Shown here piece after piece: positions 44,818 through 52,521 of a DNA stretch of 64,000 nt (positions are counted from its first letter, which is position 1; each line of letters opens with the position of its first letter). The translations under genes and the position numbers were made by a program. Source of the DNA: CAYQQQ01 sp964420125 (GTDB lineage Bacteria > Actinomycetota > Acidimicrobiia > Acidimicrobiales > Microtrichaceae); assembly GCA_964420125.1 (NCBI GenBank), contig CAYQQQ010000003.1:164057-228056 (forward strand), in the 5' to 3' direction. The notes under the pieces are model-generated. The model was not told the origin of the DNA. It ran no database searches and was given only the letters and a program-made list of their open reading frames with translations.

Positions 44818-44823
44818 AAACTA
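44818..44823 (-). promoter_or_regulatory. -10 box for a leaderless start of FadD19-like copy 2
   Basis: On the minus strand TAGTTT lies 6 nt before GTG 44811. It overlaps the KstR-type box by two bases. Confidence 0.45.
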
Positions 44824-44835
44824 GAACACGTTGCA
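44822..44835. promoter_or_regulatory. KstR-type operator at FadD19-like copy 2
   Basis: TAGAACACGTTGCA matches TnnAACnnGTTnnA at every fixed position. It overlaps the gene's -10 box and would block transcription when bound. Confidence 0.75.
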
Positions 44836-44843
44836 GCCGCGTT

Positions 44844-46430
44844 TCAGATCGCCGTCGCCGGTGAGCTGCTCGGTGCTGGAGGCGGCGCCTCCGAGGTGCT
44901 GGTGCTCGTGCGCCCCGCGGCGGTCGTGGCCTTGTTCCCGCCGCGAGCACCGGTGCTCGACCGGGTGCGTGCCGCGCGCTTGGCGCTCTTGGAGGTGGCG
45001 GTGACCGGCGCGGACGCCTTCACCAGCGTGGGATCCGACTTCCCGGCGAGGGCCTTGAGCTCGTCGAACGCGGGCTGCACCCACGCCGCCAGGTCCCACA
45101 CGTCGGGCACCAGCTCGCGGTCCGCCATGAAGCCGACGTCGATGTGGTTGCGGTAGCTGAGCACGGTGATGTTCAGCCCGGCACCGTCCATGATCGGTCC
45201 CATCGGGTAGGCGGCGATCAGCTCGGCACCGGCCATGTAGAGGGGGAACGGGGGGCCGGGCACGTTGGAGATCACCACGTTGTGGATCGGGCCGAAGGAG
45301 TCCGCGAGGTGCATCGAGCCGTACAGGCGCGAGGCGAGCCCGAAGGTGCGGGGAGCGGCCCACTCCGCCCAATCGGTCAACGTGCGCGCCCCGATGAGGT
45401 CGTGGTCGGACTTGGCGCCCGCAGTGCTGGCAGCGATGGCCTCCAGCCGCGCTGCGGGATCCTCCACGTCGGTGGCCAGCGAGGCGAACATGGCCGAGAC
45501 CTTGTTGCCCAGGGTGCCCTTCTCGTCGTCGACGCGCACCGACACCGGGCAGGTGGCGATCAGGGGTTGGTCGGGCAGCTCGCCCCGTGCCGCCAGGTAG
45601 TGCCGCAGCGTCCCGGCGCACACGGCCAGGATGACGTCGTTGAGCTTCACGCCGAGCGCGTCCTTCACCGCCTTGGCCTCCTCCAGGGGGATGCGGGCGA
45701 AGCTGACGGCCCGGTGCGGGGAGATCGAGCGGTTCCAGGGGGTGCGGGGCGCGGTGAGGGGCACGGCGCCGTGGCGGTGGGTCGGGTCGCGGATCGCCTG
45801 CACCAGGTTCGACACCCCCGAGACCGTGCGACGTGCCAGGTTGAAGGCGTCCATGGTCCGGCGGAGCTTGGAGATGGCGGCGTAGGTGAGCAGCTCCTGG
45901 TCGGAGGGGACGCGCTCAGGAGCGACCTCCACCGGCTCCAGCTCCCGCCCCGCAGGGTCGAGGTCGTAGAGCTCGGTCATGATCTCCGCACCGGAGGCCC
46001 CGTCGATGGCGGAGTGGTGCACCTTCACCACCAGGCCGATGCGGTCGTGCTTGAGCCCCTCGACCACCCAGGCCTCCCACAGGGGCCGCGTGCGATCGAG
46101 GGGTATGGAGGAGATCTGCGCCGCCACCTCGGCGAGCTCACGGCGGCCCCCCGGTGCGGGGCACCCGATGCGACGGACGTGGTAGTCGAGGTTGAAGTCC
46201 GGGTCCTCGATCCACACCGGGTGGTGGAACCGGAAGGGGACCTGCACCAGCCGCCGCCGGAACGGCGCCACCAGGTGCAGCCGGCTGCGGATGACCTCCT
46301 TGATGGTGTCGAAGGAGTACCCCCCCGGCATGGTGGACACGTCGTAGATGCCCGTCATCGCCACGTGCATGTGGGATGTGTGGGTCTCCACGTAGAGGAA
46401 GGTCGCATCGAGACCCGAGAGTCGTTCCAT
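44844..46430 (-). CDS. Wax ester synthase/diacylglycerol O-acyltransferase (WS/DGAT)
   Basis: A 528-residue acyltransferase that makes storage triacylglycerol or wax esters from acyl-CoA. It has the hallmark MERLSGLDATFLYVET start, the catalytic KVHHSAIDG (HHxxxDG) near residue 140, PRTPWNR, the domain-linking VKLNDVILAVCAG and the C-terminal NVVISNVPGPPFPLYMAGA. After about residue 465 there is an Ala/Ser/Thr/Lys-rich tail of about 60 residues of no known role. A GGGG/GGAG-type ribosome site precedes ATG 46430. It lies 32 nt upstream of the acyl-CoA synthetase on the same strand, which could supply its acyl-CoA. Confidence 0.94.
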   Translation of the reverse strand: MERLSGLDATFLYVETHTSHMHVAMTGIYDVSTMPGGYSFDTIKEVIRSRLHLVAPFRRRLVQVPFRFHHPVWIEDPDFNLDYHVRRIGCPAPGGRRELAEVAAQISSIPLDRTRPLWEAWVVEGLKHDRIGLVVKVHHSAIDGASGAEIMTELYDLDPAGRELEPVEVAPERVPSDQELLTYAAISKLRRTMDAFNLARRTVSGVSNLVQAIRDPTHRHGAVPLTAPRTPWNRSISPHRAVSFARIPLEEAKAVKDALGVKLNDVILAVCAGTLRHYLAARGELPDQPLIATCPVSVRVDDEKGTLGNKVSAMFASLATDVEDPAARLEAIAASTAGAKSDHDLIGARTLTDWAEWAAPRTFGLASRLYGSMHLADSFGPIHNVVISNVPGPPFPLYMAGAELIAAYPMGPIMDGAGLNITVLSYRNHIDVGFMADRELVPDVWDLAAWVQPAFDELKALAGKSDPTLVKASAPVTATSKSAKRAARTRSSTGARGGNKATTAAGRTSTSTSEAPPPAPSSSPATAI

Positions 46431-46598
46431 CTCCGCCCCTTTCCCGGCCGCGGCAGCAGCCCCATTCTGGCCGACCCACGGGTGGTGCGCTGGTCGGATG
46501 TCACAGAGCCCTCCACAGGTCGACCGAGGGAGGTCGCCCCGTGAGCGGCCGGCGGTGGGATTGTCCCCCGTGAGCGGGCAACGACGAGACTGTCGCCC

Positions 46599-47942
46599 AT
46601 GAGGATGCGACCGCGCCGAGGGCGACGCCGCACCACCCCGCCGGCCCCGGCACCCCGCTCCCGTCTGCTGCGCCACGGCCTCCTGCGGGCCCTCGTGGCG
46701 GCGACGGTGCACCGCCCGGTGCACCACGATCCGGTGCTCACGTTGCCGTCCTTCGTGGTCTCGCTGGTGGCCGGCGAGCAGGCACCGTCGCTGTTGGGCA
46801 TCTGGGCGTTGCGCACGGCGGCGGAGCTGCGGCGGGCGCGACGGGCGGGTGGCGCCGGCCTGGCCGACCGGGCGGGCCTCGGCCTCACCGTGGCGGCGTC
46901 GGGCGCGCTGGTGGCGGCCATGGGCACGGCGCTTCGCAGCGAGGAGGAGCTGCACGCCGCGCTGTCGACCGTCCTCGACGAGGACGAGCTGCGAGCACGG
47001 CCGCGCTGCCACCGCGGGGGCGCCTGGATGCCGTGGGTGGACGGGCGCGGCGACCGACGCAAGACCCGCGGCGTCGTGTACGCGGACGTCGGCACCCACA
47101 GGCTCAAGCTGGACGTGTACGAGCCGAAGGAGCAGCTGCGGACGGGGGAGCGGCGGCCGGCCATCATGCAGATCCACGGCGGTGCGTGGGTGGTGGGCTC
47201 CAAGGAGGAGCAGGGCGTGCCCTTGCTCAACCACCTGGCCCGCAACGGGTGGGTCGGGTTCAACGTGGAGTACCGGCTGAGCCCGAACGCCAAGTTCCCC
47301 ACGCACCTGCAGGACTGCAAGCGGGCGCTGGCATGGATCCGGGAGCACGCCGACGACTACGGCATCGACCCGGGCTTCGTGGCGGTCACCGGAGGCTCGG
47401 CCGGGGGCCACCTCTGCGCCCTGATGGCCCTCACCGCGGATGATCCCTTCTTCCAGCCCGGGTTCGAGGACGCCGACACCTCGGTGCAGGCGGCCGTTCC
47501 CTTCTACGGCGTGTACGACCTCACCGACCGCGACCGGGACCAGATCGACCGCTTCGTGCGGTTCCTCGAGGTGGTGGTGATGGGGAGCCATCCCGAGCAG
47601 GATCCAGAGGGCTGGGCCGCCTACTCGCCCATCGACCGGGTGCACCCCGACGCCCCCCCGACGATGCTGCTCCACGGCAGCAACGACGTGCTGGTGCCGG
47701 TGGCCGGTGCTCGCCGCTTCGCCGCCCTCCTGGGCGAGGTGTCGCGGAACCCCGTCGTGTACGCCGAGCTCACCGGCGCGCAGCACGCCTTCGACATCCT
47801 GCCCGGCATCCGCACGGTGCACACCGTGGAGCACGTCGAGCGGTTCCTCCACCACTTCTGGGTTCGTCACCTCGGGGGTCGCGGTCCGGCGGCCCCCGTG
47901 CGGGACGGGCTCCCGGCCGTCGGTGGATCCCGGGAGGGCTGA
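46599..47942 (+). CDS. HSL-family (family IV) esterase/lipase, membrane-associated
   Basis: A 447-residue alpha/beta hydrolase. The N-terminus is Arg/Pro-rich, with hydrophobic segments about 40-110 that may anchor it to the membrane. The catalytic domain runs from about 155: the oxyanion-hole MQIHGGAWVVGS, the nucleophile TGGSAGGH (GxSxG), the Asp in LLHGSNDVLVPV and the His in TGAQHAFD. It probably hydrolyses carboxyl esters, perhaps storage lipids, given the WS/DGAT divergent from it. ATG 46599 has a weak GAGACT box 7 nt upstream. Confidence 0.9.
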   Translation: MRMRPRRGRRRTTPPAPAPRSRLLRHGLLRALVAATVHRPVHHDPVLTLPSFVVSLVAGEQAPSLLGIWALRTAAELRRARRAGGAGLADRAGLGLTVAASGALVAAMGTALRSEEELHAALSTVLDEDELRARPRCHRGGAWMPWVDGRGDRRKTRGVVYADVGTHRLKLDVYEPKEQLRTGERRPAIMQIHGGAWVVGSKEEQGVPLLNHLARNGWVGFNVEYRLSPNAKFPTHLQDCKRALAWIREHADDYGIDPGFVAVTGGSAGGHLCALMALTADDPFFQPGFEDADTSVQAAVPFYGVYDLTDRDRDQIDRFVRFLEVVVMGSHPEQDPEGWAAYSPIDRVHPDAPPTMLLHGSNDVLVPVAGARRFAALLGEVSRNPVVYAELTGAQHAFDILPGIRTVHTVEHVERFLHHFWVRHLGGRGPAAPVRDGLPAVGGSREG

Positions 47943-47995
47943 AGGACCGGCCCGCGGAGCGGGTCGGCGTGCCCGCCTGTGGTAGACGTCGCCGC

Positions 47996-50041
47996 ATGAA
48001 CGAGGTCGACGCACCCCTGTGGACACCCCCCGTCGAGCGGGTGGCAGCCTCCGCCATGGAGCGCTTCCGGCGGCGCGTGGCCGGCCGGGAACCGGCGGTG
48101 CTCGACACCGTGGCCCTGCACCGGTGGTCCGTCTCGCAGCCGCGAGCGTTCTGGTCGCTGCTGGCCGACCACCTGCTCCCGGGCCTCGACGACGACCGTC
48201 GGCGGGATCTCTCGGCGGTGGAGCCGTTCGTGGCCGCCGAGGAGATGGCCGGGGCCCGATGGTTCCCGGGCTTCCGGCTGAACGTGGCGGAGGTGATCCT
48301 CGCAGGTCTCGGATCCGACCCCCGTCCCGGGCCCGAGGACGTGATGCTGGTGGCGCTCGACGAGCGGGGCCGCCGGCGGGAGACCACGCGGGCGGCTGCA
48401 CGGGCGCAGGTGGCCGCCGTCGCCGCAGCGCTGCGAGCCGAGGGCGTGGGTCGAGGCGATCGGGTGGCGGTGTGGCTGCCGAACAGCGACCACGCGGTGG
48501 TGGTGATGCTGGCGGCCGCATCGATCGGAGCGGTGTTCAGCTCGGCCTCTCCGGACTTCGGTGCCGACGGCGTGCTCGATCGCTTCGGCCAGATCGAGCC
48601 CACCGTGCTGGTGGCCGCGGACGGGTACACCTACGGCGGCGTGGAGCACGACCGGCGCTCCCCGCTCGCCGAGATCGTCTCCGGGTTGGGGAGCCTGGCG
48701 CGCTGCGTGGTGGTCCCGTACCTGCGCGATGCCCCAGAGCTGGCTGCGGTGGGGCCAGCGCCCGCCAGCGGTCGGCCCCCGACGCTGTGGGAGGACTGGG
48801 TGGCACCCCACGCCGGTGCGCCGGAGCACTTCGAGCAGCTCGAGTTCGACCATCCCTGGTACGTGCTGTTCAGCTCGGGCACCACCGGCGTGCCCAAGTG
48901 CATCGTCCACCGCGCCGGCGGGGTGCTGCTCCAGCACCTCAAGGAGCACCAGCTCCACTGCGACGTACGTCCCGGCGATCGGGTCTGCTACTTCACGACG
49001 TGTGGGTGGATGATGTGGAACTGGCTGGCCTCCGTGCCGGCGTCCGGCGCGACCGCCGTGCTCTACGAGGGCAACCCCTTCCATCCCGGCCCGGAGCGGC
49101 TGTGGGACCTCGTCGCCGAGGAGGCGCTCCAGTTCCTGGGCGTGTCCGCCAAGTACCTCGACGCCGTCCGCTCCTCGGGGCTGCAACCAGCCGCCGCCAC
49201 CGACCTCTCCACCCTGCGGACCATGGCCTCCACCGGTTCGCCGTTGTCGGCGGAGGCCTTCGAGTGGGTCGACGAGGCGGTGGCGCCGGGCTGCGACCCC
49301 GAAGGCCTCCACCTCGCCTCGATCTCGGGGGGCACCGACCTGTGCGGCTGCTTCGTGTGCGGTGACCCCACCCGTGCGGTGTGGCCGGGGGAGATCCAGG
49401 GTCCGGCGTTGGGCATGGCGACCGACGTGTGGACCGACGGCGGGGTGCCCGCCCCGCCTGGCGAGCGGGGCGAGTTGGTGTGCACGCAGGGCTTCCCCTC
49501 GATGCCGCTGGGGTTCTGGGGCGACGGGCCGCTGGGCACCGTGGGTCCCCGCTACCGGGCCGCCTACTTCGAGCGCTTCCCGGGGGTGTGGGCCCACGGG
49601 GACTTCGCCACCTGGACCGACCACGGCGGCATGGTCATCCACGGGCGCTCCGACACCACCCTCAACCCGGGCGGTGTGCGCATCGGCACGGCGGAGATCT
49701 ACCGCCAGGTCGAGCAGCTGTCGGAGGTGCTGGAGTCGCTGGTGTTCGGCCGGGAGGTTGGCGACGACGTGGAGATCGTTCTGCTCGTCCGCCTGGTGGA
49801 GGGCATCGAGCTCGACGAGGTGCTGGTGCGGCGGATCCGCGATCGCATCCGGACCGGGTGCACCCCCCGCCACGTCCCCAAGCAGGTGCTGGTCGTGGCA
49901 GACCTCCCCCGGACGAGGTCCAACAAGCTGGCGGAGCTGGCGGTCGCCGACAAGGTGAACGGCCGGGAGGTCCGCAACACCACCGCGCTGGCCAACCCCG
50001 AGGCCCTCGACGACATCGCCGAGCTGTTCCGGAACCGGTGA
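47996..50041 (+). CDS. Acetoacetyl-CoA synthetase
   Basis: A 681-residue ACS-family ligase that activates acetoacetate (or a similar short keto acid) with ATP and CoA. It has the AacS-type N-terminus (TPPVERVAASAMERFRR), WFPGFRLNVAEVIL, the AMP loop FSSGTTGVPKCIVHRAGGVLLQHLKEHQLHCD, TTCGWMMWNW, ISGGTDLCGCFV, GRSDTTLNPGGVRIGTAEIYR and the Lys near the end (TRSNKLAELAV). It is long, as expected for AacS compared with FadD. It connects ketone bodies to the acyl-CoA pool. Confidence 0.93.
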   Translation: MNEVDAPLWTPPVERVAASAMERFRRRVAGREPAVLDTVALHRWSVSQPRAFWSLLADHLLPGLDDDRRRDLSAVEPFVAAEEMAGARWFPGFRLNVAEVILAGLGSDPRPGPEDVMLVALDERGRRRETTRAAARAQVAAVAAALRAEGVGRGDRVAVWLPNSDHAVVVMLAAASIGAVFSSASPDFGADGVLDRFGQIEPTVLVAADGYTYGGVEHDRRSPLAEIVSGLGSLARCVVVPYLRDAPELAAVGPAPASGRPPTLWEDWVAPHAGAPEHFEQLEFDHPWYVLFSSGTTGVPKCIVHRAGGVLLQHLKEHQLHCDVRPGDRVCYFTTCGWMMWNWLASVPASGATAVLYEGNPFHPGPERLWDLVAEEALQFLGVSAKYLDAVRSSGLQPAAATDLSTLRTMASTGSPLSAEAFEWVDEAVAPGCDPEGLHLASISGGTDLCGCFVCGDPTRAVWPGEIQGPALGMATDVWTDGGVPAPPGERGELVCTQGFPSMPLGFWGDGPLGTVGPRYRAAYFERFPGVWAHGDFATWTDHGGMVIHGRSDTTLNPGGVRIGTAEIYRQVEQLSEVLESLVFGREVGDDVEIVLLVRLVEGIELDEVLVRRIRDRIRTGCTPRHVPKQVLVVADLPRTRSNKLAELAVADKVNGREVRNTTALANPEALDDIAELFRNR

Positions 50042-50046
50042 GGGCG

Positions 50047-50496
50047 TCACCCCCAGCGAGAGGTGGCCGCCGACCAGTCGAGGCGGCGGGTCACGACGTC
50101 GTCGTCGGGTGGCCAGGCGTCCTGGGGCAGCTGCCAGGTCACCTCGAGCTCGATGCCGTCGGGATCCTGCGCGTAGAGCGACAGGGTGGCCCCGTGGTCC
50201 GACTCCCCGACCAACGCCCCGAGCCGGCTCAGCCGGTCGCGGATCGCTGCCAGGTCCTCGAAGTGCTCCACCTCCCAGGCGAGGTGGTAGAGCCCGATCC
50301 CACCCGGTCGCGGCGGGTCGCCGCTGCCCTGGAACAGCCCGAGGTCGTGGTGGTTGCCCGAGCCCGCCAGGCGGAGGAACACCGCGCCGCCGAGGTCGGC
50401 CACGGTCTCCATCCCCAGGGCCTCACGCCAGAAGGCGGCGGCGCGCCCGACATCGCTGACCCGCAGCACGGCGTGGTTGAGTCGTCGCACGGCCAT
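50047..50496 (-). CDS. VOC/glyoxalase-fold metalloenzyme
   Basis: A 149-residue VOC-superfamily protein with two beta-alpha-beta-beta-beta modules. The metal triad is likely His in RLNHAVLRVSD, His in LYHLAWEV and Glu in GIELEVTWQ, the 2-His-1-Glu pattern of extradiol dioxygenases and glyoxalases. A FLRLAGSGNHHDLGLF stretch is typical of catechol dioxygenase-like members. The substrate is unknown. ATG 50496 is chosen because the conserved fold begins six codons later. It is convergent with AacS across 5 nt. Confidence 0.85.
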   Translation of the reverse strand: MAVRRLNHAVLRVSDVGRAAAFWREALGMETVADLGGAVFLRLAGSGNHHDLGLFQGSGDPPRPGGIGLYHLAWEVEHFEDLAAIRDRLSRLGALVGESDHGATLSLYAQDPDGIELEVTWQLPQDAWPPDDDVVTRRLDWSAATSRWG

Positions 50497-50624
50497 CGTG
50501 CTGGCCAACCCTGCGGAGCCAGCGGGCATTCCGTCCGCTGTGGGTGCGCCGCTGCGGGGCGTCTGGGCACGCCGGGTGACGAGGGTCGCACCGACGGTCG
50601 TGACCGCGTGCGGCGCCGCGCTCC

Positions 50625-50630
50625 TAGCAT
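50625..50630 (+). promoter_or_regulatory. -10 box for a leaderless start of the MarR gene
   Basis: TAGCAT is 7 nt before GTG 50638. Confidence 0.4.
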
Positions 50631-50637
50631 GGGGGGT

Positions 50638-51147
50638 GTGACGTCGGATGACCAATACGTCCCCGCGCTTCCCGACGACACGCGACGGGCGTTCGAGGAC
50701 CCGCTCATCCGCACCTTCGGGTTGCTGCTCGAGGCGCACGCCCGTCTCACACGTGACCTCGACCGTCGGCTGCGCCGTGACGCGGGGGTGACCCTCCAGA
50801 CGCTCGAGGTGCTGCTGCGCGTCAGCCGATCACCCGACGGGTGGATCCCGCTGTCGCACCTGGCCGACACGGTGGCGCTCACCTCGGGCGGGTTGACCCG
50901 ACTGGTGGATCGCCTCGAGCGCGACGGCCTGGTGGTCCGCCAGCGGTGCGAGGACGACGGCCGGGTGGTGCGCCTGGTCCTCACCGACGAGGGCGTGCTG
51001 GTCCTCGGCAAGAGCCTCGAGGTGCATCGGCGCCACCTGTCCGACGAGCTCGGCTCCCGGCTCGACCCCGACGACCTCGCCCCGTTGGAGCGGGGGCTCG
51101 ACCGCCTCCGCGACGGTCACAGCCGGTGGGCGGCCCCGCAGCGGTGA
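50638..51147 (+). CDS. MarR family transcriptional regulator
   Basis: A 169-residue winged-HTH repressor. It has the MarR core LQTLEVLLRVSRSPDGWIPLSHLADTVALTSGGLTRLVDRLERDGLVVRQRCEDDGRVVRLVLTDEG (recognition helix and wing with DDGR). It is convergent with an MFS exporter (10 nt between stops), whose promoter carries palindromic repeats, so it is a candidate regulator of that exporter. GTG 50638 is placed by the -10 box. Confidence 0.9.
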   Translation: MTSDDQYVPALPDDTRRAFEDPLIRTFGLLLEAHARLTRDLDRRLRRDAGVTLQTLEVLLRVSRSPDGWIPLSHLADTVALTSGGLTRLVDRLERDGLVVRQRCEDDGRVVRLVLTDEGVLVLGKSLEVHRRHLSDELGSRLDPDDLAPLERGLDRLRDGHSRWAAPQR

Positions 51148-51157
51148 ACGGCGCCCG

Positions 51158-52399
51158 TCAGGCCACCTCGGCGTCGTAGCGACCGCCGGAGGACAGCACC
51201 ACTGCGGCAGCGACGACCACGATCGCCGCCCCGGCGGCGAAGGGCGCCCCGGGGCCGATGGCGGTGTACAGCAGCCCGGCCACCAGCGGTCCCACGATGC
51301 GCACCAGCCCCTGGGCGCTGGTCTGGGTGCCGATCGCCAGACCACGGTGCTGGGGAGGAGCGGAGCTCGACACCGCCGAGGTGCAGGTGGGCCTCAGCAC
51401 CCCCTGGCCCAGGGCGTTGAGGCTGACCGCCACCACCAGCATCCAGACGCGGCCGGCCAGCGCCACCAGGGTGAAGCCGATCGCGTTCACCACGAGCGCC
51501 GCCACGACGGCGCCGCGCACCCCTGCCCTGGCGTTGAGCGGTCCCACCGCGAGGACCTGGACGAGCGCCAGCACGATCCCCACCCAGGCGAACACCGCGG
51601 CGATCGAGGCCGCGGTGAAGCCGAAGCGATCGTCGGCCAGCAGGGTGAAGGTACCGCCCTCGACCGCGGAGAAGGCGAGCAGCCCGGCGGCCAGCACGCC
51701 GATGTAGAACCAGGTGGCTGCCGGCAGGGCGCCCGCTCGACGGAAGGCCGCGAGCGGACTGCGGTCCTCCGAGCCGAGCGCCCGGGTCTCCGCCAGCACC
51801 CGACGGTCCTCCTCGGGGCGGGTCTCGGGAAGGCGCACGATGGCCACCGCTGCGTTGATCGCGCCGAGGCCGGCCGCGATGAAGAACGGCAGGCGCTCGT
51901 CCCAGCGGCTGGCCAGCGCCGACAGCCCGGGGCCGACGATGAACCCCACGGCGAACGCGCTGCCCAGCAGCCCGAGGAACCGGGCGCGCTGCTTGGCGGG
52001 CACCATGTCGGTGATGGCGGTCTGGGCGGAGACGAGCGCGGTGCCCGACAAGCCGTCGACGGCACGACCGAGGAACAGCAGGGGCAGGCTCCCCGCCAGA
52101 CCCAGCACCAGGCTCCCCACAGCCGAACCGAACAGCGAGACCACGAGGATCGGCTTGCGACCCACCCGGTCGGACAGCGCACCCACGAACGGCGAGACCA
52201 GGAACTGCGCGAGGGCGAAGATCGACACCAGCGCCGTGACCACCAGCGGGGAGGCCCCGTAGCGGCGGGCCACGAACGGCAGCACCGGCAGCACCATCGA
52301 GAACACGATCTGGTCCAGCGCGACCGTGGACCAGATCACCCAGAACCCCCGAGGGGTCGCAGGGCGCGTCGGGACGTCCTGCGGGGGGTGCTCGGTCAT
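51158..52399 (-). CDS. MFS drug/metabolite exporter (DHA1, TetA-like)
   Basis: A 413-residue, 12-helix exporter with helix 1 DQIVFSMVLPVLPF, loop 2-3 GALSDRVGRKPIL (motif A) and motif C-like GFIVGPGLSAL in helix 5, which marks drug:H+ antiporters. The N-terminus is hydrophilic. ATG 52399 is 7 nt after a TTGACT -10 element. The promoter has repeated palindromes and a convergent MarR gene, so regulated efflux is likely. The substrate is unknown. Confidence 0.9.
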   Translation of the reverse strand: MTEHPPQDVPTRPATPRGFWVIWSTVALDQIVFSMVLPVLPFVARRYGASPLVVTALVSIFALAQFLVSPFVGALSDRVGRKPILVVSLFGSAVGSLVLGLAGSLPLLFLGRAVDGLSGTALVSAQTAITDMVPAKQRARFLGLLGSAFAVGFIVGPGLSALASRWDERLPFFIAAGLGAINAAVAIVRLPETRPEEDRRVLAETRALGSEDRSPLAAFRRAGALPAATWFYIGVLAAGLLAFSAVEGGTFTLLADDRFGFTAASIAAVFAWVGIVLALVQVLAVGPLNARAGVRGAVVAALVVNAIGFTLVALAGRVWMLVVAVSLNALGQGVLRPTCTSAVSSSAPPQHRGLAIGTQTSAQGLVRIVGPLVAGLLYTAIGPGAPFAAGAAIVVVAAAVVLSSGGRYDAEVA

Positions 52400-52406
52400 C
52401 CGGGCA

Positions 52407-52435
52407 AGTCAACGACCGTGACGTCACCCGGTCAA
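52407..52435 (-). promoter_or_regulatory. Promoter of the MFS exporter
   Basis: On the minus strand TTGACC (52430-52435) and TTGACT (52407-52412) are 17 nt apart, with the start codon 7 nt further, so the transcript would be leaderless. A GTGACGTCAC palindrome lies within the spacer (52419-52428), a place where a repressor would block RNA polymerase. Confidence 0.55.
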
Positions 52436-52447
52436 GTCTCCCCCTCC

Positions 52448-52472
52448 GTCACCGGGTGAGTCACCGGGTGAC
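52448..52472. promoter_or_regulatory. Tandem palindromic operator-like repeats
   Basis: GTCACCGGGTGAG (52448-52460) and GTCACCGGGTGAC (52460-52472) are nearly identical; the second is a perfect odd palindrome with 6-nt arms. A related GTCACCCGGTCAA occurs at 52423-52435. The set lies just upstream of the MFS promoter and could bind dimers of a MarR or TetR protein. Confidence 0.5.
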
Positions 52473-52521
52473 TCGCCTCCATCGCGTCGGTCGCGTGGTG
52501 GTTCGTACCGGCGACGCGCCC

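Noticed and set aside
46431..48521. Upstream extension of the WS/DGAT frame across the esterase gene and the start of AacS
   Set aside because: No similarity, low complexity, and the family start MERLSGLDATFL lies at 46430.
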